Shown here piece after piece: positions 38,401 through 47,400 of a DNA stretch of 64,000 nucleotides. Numbering within the stretch: the stretch's first letter is position 1; every line of letters starts with the position of its first letter. Origin of the DNA: Trachythela sp. YZ-2020 (lineage: Eukaryota > Cnidaria > Anthozoa > Malacalcyonacea > Clavulariidae); assembly GCA_016169945.1 (NCBI GenBank), contig JADLSH010000379.1:248001-312000 (forward strand), read 5' to 3'. The translations under genes were made by a program, and so were the position numbers. The notes below the pieces were generated by a model that saw only the letters and a list, made by a program, of their open reading frames with translations, did not search any database and had not been told where the DNA came from.

Positions 38401-41400
38401 CTTCAACCCCCTTAGTTCGGTTCTAGGTTATAAGGATTTATTGTCTGTAAATGAAAAAGTATTAAACTGTTCCGTCCAAGGTACATGTACCCAAAATCGT
38501 GTGAGCATTTTAAATGATTCAATAAAGTTTACATAATTTCTTTCACTGTGTTTGCTTGAGTCGCTTGTCAGCTTTCGATCACTAGGAAAAGCTCTAGGTA
38601 CAAAGTCGAGCCGAATAATATCCACTATTATCTGGTTGGACTCTATCCTCTGAGTTGTGAACCAACAAAGCTGGAGCCAGATATTTAAGCTGTAAGCAGC
38701 CGGAGCTGGAGCTGAAAAACCAGAGTTTGCACAGCCCTAGTGTAAATGGTCTGTAAATATGTTTTTTTTTGGAAACAAATTTATGTTATTGCTACCCTAG
38801 TATGAACATGTATTTTCTTAGGGCACTGCAGGTCAACAGGACTTTATAAAACAATATGAAGAATGGAAGAAACAGTATGACCAGTGGCTTGAGAAAACTA
38901 AGAACCATCCTGACCAACAACAGTTTCAACAGTGGCAACAACAAATGCAACAGTGGGAACAAAATGTATCACAAGTGTTACCCCCACAACCAGCAACAAA
39001 TACACAACCTGCACCACCATTACCTCCAACTCCACAGCCAACTAATCCAAATAAAACCAGTGTTGCTGGTCAAGCAGGCTATTCTGGTCAAAATGGACAG
39101 TCTGGTCAAACAGGACAGTCTGGTCAAACAGGACAGTCTGGTCAAACAGGACAGTCTGGTCAAACAGGACAGTCTGGTCAAACAGGACAGTCTGGTCAAT
39201 CAGGTTATTCTGGTCAAACAGGACAGTCTGGTCAAACAGGACAGTCTGGTCAAACAGGACAGTCTGGTCAATCAGGTTATTCTGGTCAAGCAGGACAGTC
39301 TGGTCAAACAGGACAGTCTGGTCAAGCAGGTTATTCTGGTCAAGCAGGTTATTCTGGTCAAAAAGGACAGTCTGGTCAATCAGGTTATTCTGGTCAAACA
39401 GGACAGTCTGGTCAAACAGGACAGTCTGATCAAACAGGACAGTATGGTGAATCTGGTTATTCTGGTCAATCTGGATATTCTGGTCAAACCGGTTATTCTG
39501 GTCAAGCAGGTTATTCTGGTCAAAAAGGACAGTCTGGTCAATCAGGTTATTCTGGTCAAACAGGACGGTCTGGTCAAACAGGACAGTCTGATCAAACAGG
39601 ACAGTCTGGTGAATCTGGTTATTCTGGTCAATCTGGATATTCTGGTCAAACAGGTTATTCTGGTCAAGCAGGTTATTCTGGTCAAAAAGGACAGTCTGGT
39701 CAATCAGGTTATTCTGGTCAAAAGGGACAGTCTGGTCAATCAGGTTATTCTAGTCAAACAGGACAGTCTGATCAAACAGGACAGTCTGATCAAACAGGAC
39801 AGTCTGATCAAACAGGACAGTCTGATCAAACAGGACAGTCTGATCAAACAGGACAGTCTGATCAAACAGGACAGTCTGGTCAATCGGGTTATTCTGGTCA
39901 ATCGGGATATTCTGGTCAAACAGGTTATTCTGGTCAGACAGGGCAGCAATATGGCCAGCAATCTCAAGGTCAGCAAATAGGACCACAGCAGCCTAACACA
40001 GCACAGACTTCACAAAGCTTTGGAAAACCAACATCCCAAGGTATGGGTCAGCAGCAGGACCAAAATTCGGGACAGTATCAACAAAGCTCTCAGCAAAGTG
40101 TAGGTTACCAGTCACAAACACAGCATCAAAACCAGTATCAAAATCAGTATCAAAATAAACAGAATTATCAATCAGGGTATAACCAGTCTCAGAAACCTAA
40201 TGCACCATCGCAATTCAACAGTAACAATTCATCAAATCAAGGGGACTATCCTGGCAGCCAGGGTAGACCATCTTGGCAACAATCACAAGCTAACCAGAAC
40301 CAAAGTGGACCAGGGAATATGTCCAACCAGCAATCATATGGTCAAGAAAAATCTACTGGCCAAATGAATCAATATGATACCAATACATCATCACAGCAAT
40401 CATCGCAAGGTCAGAATAGATTCCCTCAGCCAAGTGGTGAAACTCAACATAGTCAATATGGTCAATCATACAGAGGAAATCGCCCTCAAACTCCAAATCA
40501 GAGTGGACAATTCCAACCAAGAGGGCCACGATTCTCACCGAGGGGCCCAGGTCTGCAGGGAAGCCCAACACCTCGAGGTCAACAACCAGGACAATGGCCC
40601 AGAGGACCATCACCCAGAGGACCATCACCCAGAGGACCCTCACCCAGAGGGCAAGCTCCAAGTGCTCCTATGCCAAGAGGTCCAGGTGGGCAAGGTCCCA
40701 GAGGTCCAGGTGGACAAGGTCCCAGAGGTCCAGGTGGACAAGGTTCAAGAGGTCCAGGTGGACAAGGTCCAAGAGGTCCAGGTGGACAAGGTCCAAGAGT
40801 TCCAGGTGGACAAGGTCCAAGAGGACCTGGACAGGAACAACAGAGACCACCATTTCCAGATCAGTTCCAAGGTTCAAGATTCCGGGGACCTAGACCCCAA
40901 GGGCAACCCGACCAATCTTTACAAGGACAATCACAAGCACATCGTCCACAAGGTTTAGGACAACCAAGACCTGCTCAACCTGGAGGGATTGAAATGCAAA
41001 GCTCAAACCAAAGGCCCTCCCGACCCTCAGGGCCACGTGCACAAGGCAATCAAGGTCACCAACCGTTAATGAGCATGCGTCCACCAACACCTCGAGGACA
41101 GCAGGGGCAATTTAACCAGTCTCCTAGGATGAGAGCTCAAGGAACAGAGGTCCAGTCAAGTCAGGTAGGCCCTAGGATGCCATCCAATCAGCAAGGTTCA
41201 AGGATGAGACAACCAAGACTGCAAGGAGGTTCATTTGAACAGCAAGGCCCAAGGGGATCCAATCCTCAGACACAATCAAACCAGCAAGGTTCAAGGGGAC
41301 CCAATCCTCAGACACAATCAAACCAGCAAGGTTCAAGGAAGCAACCACCAACATCGCAAGGAACTGGTGGTCCACCTCGCCAGCAAAGTCCACGAATACA

Positions 41401-44400
41401 ACAACCAAGATCTCAAGGGCCCAGGGCACAATTTGATCAGCGAGGTCCAAGAGCAAGGGCACCTAGACCTCAAGGAGGTAGGGGTCCATCAGATCAGCAA
41501 GGTCCAAGGATGAGAGCAACAAGGCCACAAGGACCTAGGGGTTTCTCTGGTCAACAAGGTCCAAGGATGAGGCCACCTAGACCTCAAGGAACTGGTCCAC
41601 AAGGACCAAGGATGAGAGGACCTGGTCCACAAGGACCAAGGATGAGAGGACCTGGTCCACAAGGACCAAGGATGAGAGGACCTGGTCCTCAGACACCATC
41701 AGACCAACAAGGGTCAAGGATGCGACCACCTACCTCTCAAGGAACTGGTGGCCCTGCCGGTCAACAGCCTGCTAGAATGAGGCCACCCACACCTCAAGAA
41801 CCTCCGGTTCCAAATCAGCAAGGCCCAAGAGCAAAGGTTCCTAGTCCTCAGACAACATCAGACCAACAAGATCCAAGAGGACCCAGTGCTCAGATGCCAG
41901 ATCAACAACCTCCAAGGCTGAGAATACCCAGACCTGCAGGACCTCGAAGCCTATTGGACCACAGACCACCAAGACCACAAATCTCTGAGGCACAATCTAC
42001 TCAGCAGACGCCTGGAATAAGGACACCACAAGTATCTCAAGCACAGTCTAACCAACCACCAAGACTAAGGACACCTAGCCCAGCTCAAAATAATATCCAA
42101 CCACTTATGCAAAACCAACAAATGTCTGGACCTAGATTAAGACTACCAGCTGCACCAAGACCACCTGGGCCTTCTCAAACACAAACATCAGAAGAAGATG
42201 TAACCAATGAAGAATTATCAACAGCTGAAGTACCTTCTTCTCAAGATGAAATTCAACCTCGAAATGAACAACCATCAGATTCTGTATCTGCAAGTGAAGA
42301 TGAGCGTCTGCAATCGACAACACCGGAACAAAACAATGTTTCAAGTCAGCCAAGTATGTCAGATGATAAGAGCATGTAAGTATATGATTCTTGTGTTGTA
42401 AAACTTCTCTTTTGTTTATTGTCAACTCTATTTTCTTCATAGACTTATGAAGGAATATTGGAGGCGCCCTTACTGTACTGAACTACATAACTGTTGTACT
42501 TGAACAGGTCAGCGACAGAGGAAAGTGCAGAAAACAAAGATATAAAGATCGGACCGCACCAGACAGCACCAACACCGGACATAACTGGCCACAACAGCTC
42601 CATTATCGGATTCAAAGATAAAAAGCAGCTGGAAATCGAGCTACTCATGAGGCAGCAAGAACAGCTTAAAAATTTAGAAGTGTTAGGAATGCTGCAACAG
42701 CAAAAAAAAGCGACGACGGATAATGCTCAAGATGAAGCGCCTCAAGTTGTAAATGAAAGCATGGATGTGATGAGGAGCGAAGAAAGACTGCCTGAAGAAA
42801 GACCAACACGTGGTAGGTCGTTGGTACTTGTTAAAATTCATGAGAGAGAAACACTAGAGACGGATGTATTATGTAATATACCATACATGAGAAGGAGTTT
42901 ATTATAGTGATTTGAAACACCGAAAAGTGTGTTGAAAAACAAGGCGCTAGCCGAGTTTTTTAACATACTTTGAGGTGTTTTTAAATCACTATAATAAACG
43001 ACTTCGAGTGTATGATATAGCTTCTCAAACAAACCAGTATTTAAAGAGAAATTCAACGCGAAAGTTGAGTTAATTTATGGGTGTTTATTACCGTGGTATC
43101 AAGACAACGATATGGTGGTGATTTCCTTTGTGTTTTGCTCATGAATTATTAATGACTTTGAGAATGTTATATAGTGCACTTTGCTGTAAGTATATGTTAT
43201 ACTCGTAGATATTGAGAGGAACGAGGAACGCATGGTACCATGTAGAAAATTTCCACGATGTGGCCTGGCCGAAAATTGTCAATTCTTCCATCCGTTGTGT
43301 AAATATGACGTGAGGTATGTCTGATTGTAGAATTAAGCTTTCTTTCTCAGAAAAAACTTTCAGTGCATAATGTAGCCTGATGTTGTGAGGTACGGATTAT
43401 CTCGTAATAAATATTTTTCTATGCCGCAGGTGCAAGAGAGAAGAGTGTCCATTTTGGCACACTGTCCCTTTGGAAGATCGTGCTTGCGGTAAGTACGGTA
43501 TAATGGTAAAATATTGAAAACATGATACCTGCGTTGAGTGTATACTGTATATACTGTGTAAAAAATTCGTATCAGAGCGCTCGTACATTGAACCAGAGAC
43601 GTCGGTCCAAGACTTGTGGTTTTGACAACATGAAATAGATCATATGAAATCTTGATTTATTTCAGGGAGAAAGATGGGCTTCAATGAAGAAAGACGTTAT
43701 GATGCTGAATACAATGCTTCGCGTCAACATCCCCATGAATATGATGAGCCTCGGCCGTATGATGAAAGAGATAGTTTGGTAAGCGTTACTGTACTTGGCT
43801 GTCTCGTGCTTTTCCGGGCTGAAAAGAATTAAATACGTAATTAGTGCATGTATAATTTATGCATGAATAATTTAAGCATGAATATTTGACTTTATTTGCT
43901 ACCGTCCGTATGAGGTATGCAGTTATCTGAGTGGCCTCTAATTATACATGTAGAACTTTATGCTGTATATATTTTTTACTAGCGTCCTCCTGAAGATCTG
44001 GAATATAGGAGATTGCCTGCCCCAGGTTAGTTAAGCTTTGTGCTACCTTTATATGTAAATAGAGCATATTACTATACTCTAGTCTGGGTATTTTTAGTTC
44101 AACAGTTAACAAAGTACCGTATTCTGTTCTATTTTAGAAGAAGATCCATTTTACAACGATCGTCGGGATTACCCGCCTGCTGATGATTATAGAGAGGTAT
44201 TTCATATAGCCTGAAGATGGTACACTAGAATTCATCTCTCAAAAAGTATGCGAGAGTGTATAAGGTTTTTTTAACAGCGATCGAGAGAGGATGAGAGTCT
44301 GTTGTTGAAATTGCGTGGGAATTGAAATAGATGACAGTTGTGAGATTCCTTGAGAGTTGACTGGTCAAATTTTTTGGCAGTGCCAAAGATGTGATGACAG

Positions 44401-47400
44401 TTGGCTTTAGTACGCTAGGGTTAATGAGAATTAACTATAGTTCATAAGAGTGTATGAGACTAGACAAAGATATTGTGGTAACGATAATTGACGAGGGTTG
44501 ATGAAAATTGATGGAAGTTGATTAGACTTGCAATCTGATGAGATGGGATGGAAGTAGAAAAGAGTTGATGAATGTTCTAAATCTAGTATTACTTCTAGGG
44601 CTATCCTGACCGTGGTCTACCTCCGCCTGTACCACCACCTGAACGGGACGACCTCGGTAGACGGCCGTACGACGAACCCCGGGACCGTATAGTAGACTAC
44701 CAGCATAATGACCCCGGGTTAGTAGACGATAGATATCCCCCTCCTAGAGAATATGACAGATACCCCGATGAAGGGCGATATCCAGATAGAGAAAGATACC
44801 CGGATAATGGAGGGTACCCGGAAGAAGAACCCTATCGTGATAGAGGAAGGTATAACAATAATAAAGCAGTTATTTATAAACGACAGAAATTTTACACCAT
44901 TGCCGAGGAACATACAAGCAGGAGAGACTTGTGAAATGAACCCATTCATATGCAAACTAGTTGCAAGCAATAGACAATTTATATATTAACATTATAGACT
45001 AATTTTTGATCTAGGCAAAAAAAAGTATATTGCCGGAAAGAACATACTAAAATTAGTAAAATTGCAAAGTTTGGTTGCGAAATGTTTTAAAATGCAGAAA
45101 ATGTAGCCTTGCAAAGTTTGCAAATTTTGTATACTTTTGTATTACGTGTGGAAATTCCTACCACATTTGAGCCGAAAATGGTAGGAATTTCCGCACGTAA
45201 TACAAAAGTTACAAAATTTGCAAACTTTGCAAGGCTATATTTTCCGCATTTTACAACATTTCGCAACCAAACTTTGCAATTTTACTAAACTTATTATGTT
45301 CTTTGTAGCTGTTGTGATTGATTCCCTTCTCCTTGCCTAGAACACAATTTAGTCTATAATGCAAATTGTCTATTGTGGTTTTAACAGAAGACTTACTGTA
45401 CAACCAGCAGTGCTGGTAACTAATTAGCATTTTCATTATTCATGTGACGCAGCATTTGAAATCTAATTGTATGCAGAGCTCGTTAATTATTTATGAATTT
45501 TATTTATTTCACAATATTGTAATTATTAAATCAAGGTACCCCGACGAAGGTAGACACCCAGATGAGGGAAGATACCCGGATGAAGAGAGGCGACCAATCA
45601 GAGAGCGATATGAAGACGAGTACTACGAACGTGATCGGCTATATCGTGATCCAGACAGCGAATATTTACGAAGACAACTTGAACACGATTTATGGGAAAG
45701 AGATTTGGATAGAAAGGTGGATGGTGAGCCGTACTTGGCTGAACGAGGGTATCGAGATCGTGAGGAATATAGAAGAGAAGGTATTATATGCTTTACAGCC
45801 AGTGGAATGTTGGGGTGCGAATTGAGCACCGCAAATCTATGTTTTTGTCGTCTCATAACCCTTAACCCTGTCAACTAACCCTTAGGCTCTAACCTTAACT
45901 AACTAACCCTCGGAACCTTTGTCAATTGGGTTGCAAAACCTGTTAAGGCTTCCCGTCCACCTCAGAGTGGTACACTGTAACCATAGTAAACTAAACTAAA
46001 CTCATCAAGACTGTTTTCGCTCAAATTTGTTGCTGTAAGAACGCGAGACAAAGTTCCTCGAAATGCGCGATTTATTCAAATATTCACTTTACTTTTCCCC
46101 AGGTCCCTACGACGACCCCTACTACGAACAAGAGCGAGCGTACGACAGACGACGTCCGTACGATCGTCCAGACGACTTGGACCGACGACGCGACATCGGA
46201 CGAGATCGCTACGACGACATATTTCCCGACGCGAGACCACGTGACTACCGACATCGTGGTGATCTTGATCCGATCGAAGTCGTGCTCACCGACCGCGAAG
46301 CATTGATACAATCTAAAGCGATTGATTATAAACACGGATGGCGAGAGGAAGAACGAGAAGCGCGAAGACGTCGCCCCCCGGACAGATACGATGAGCGGGA
46401 TTACCCCCCGGAACCAGCACCGCCACCCAAACCAAGGTCTGAAGTCGTGGCTATTGGTGACTTACTGGATGCTCCCGGCAGAGAAACACGACCAGAAAGG
46501 GTAACGAATTAGTTATCATACTTATATCTCGATATTTGTATATCCTTTATTTTCTTTAACTTCGTCTGGTTATGATTTTCGGTAAATTTCCAACAAGTCG
46601 TGGCTTGCTCTGGGACTAGCTTTAACTTTTACCGCACTTAATCTCTCATGTTGTCAATGTTTTGGATTTTAATGTCATGTCTTTGGTTATTTTAGATTGT
46701 ATTTATATTCCGTGGCGTACCAGGAAGTGGTAAAACTCACATTGCAAGACTTATTAAGGTAATAGAATGGTGTTCTGTTGAAAACACCACTTTTTCATTT
46801 GGCAAAGGTTTTGTAAAATACTGCCTACGTCTGCCTCAAAAACAAATATATGTTAGGTGTGTATTTTCCCTTGAATAACAATACAATTTGTACCTTTCGT
46901 TAGGGGTTGTAAGTTGTACAGTGATTAGTGCATCACTACCCCTTTCGCTATATTTCTGTCTCTTTCCCCCGAAGTGTTTGACCGTACAGTAATTGATTTG
47001 TTTGTTCAATCCTTTCAGGACAAAGAAGTGGCATGTGGCGCTCCCACCCCCCGTATTCTCAGTTTGGACGATTATTTCTTACAAGAAACATCGAAAGAAG
47101 GACAAGATCCTGAAACAGGAAAGAAAGTTCAAGTCAAGGTAAAATACTGTATAACAGAATATACAATAGAACAATATAATATTCAATTGCGTGTCTTCTC
47201 GATGGCTACAGTAAGTAGCTACATTTACTGGAATCCTATAGCCTATCGATCCATGATGGGAATGTTTCGTTGTCTTTTCATTGTTTTGAAAATCACACTG
47301 TACTCTATGTCATCCTGTCATTCGTTGTTTTGACTTATTTTTGGCACTCTGGAAAGGGCGTATTCTTAGGCTAGAGGGGCCACTGATGCTTTCTCCTATG

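Noticed and set aside
38856..39980. 374-codon alternative + frame in YLPM1 exon 2 (SLVKQD repeats), and 78-codon minus-strand ORFs of the same region
   Set aside because: Openness follows from an 18-bp repeat unit whose length is a multiple of three. The frame carrying the GQTGQS reading joins seamlessly to exons 1 and 3, and the others do not.
40374..40958. 194-codon alternative frame and other overlapping ORFs in the Pro/Arg/Gly-rich part of exon 2
   Set aside because: Same cause: repetitive codons leave the other frames without stops. No splice continuity with neighbouring exons.
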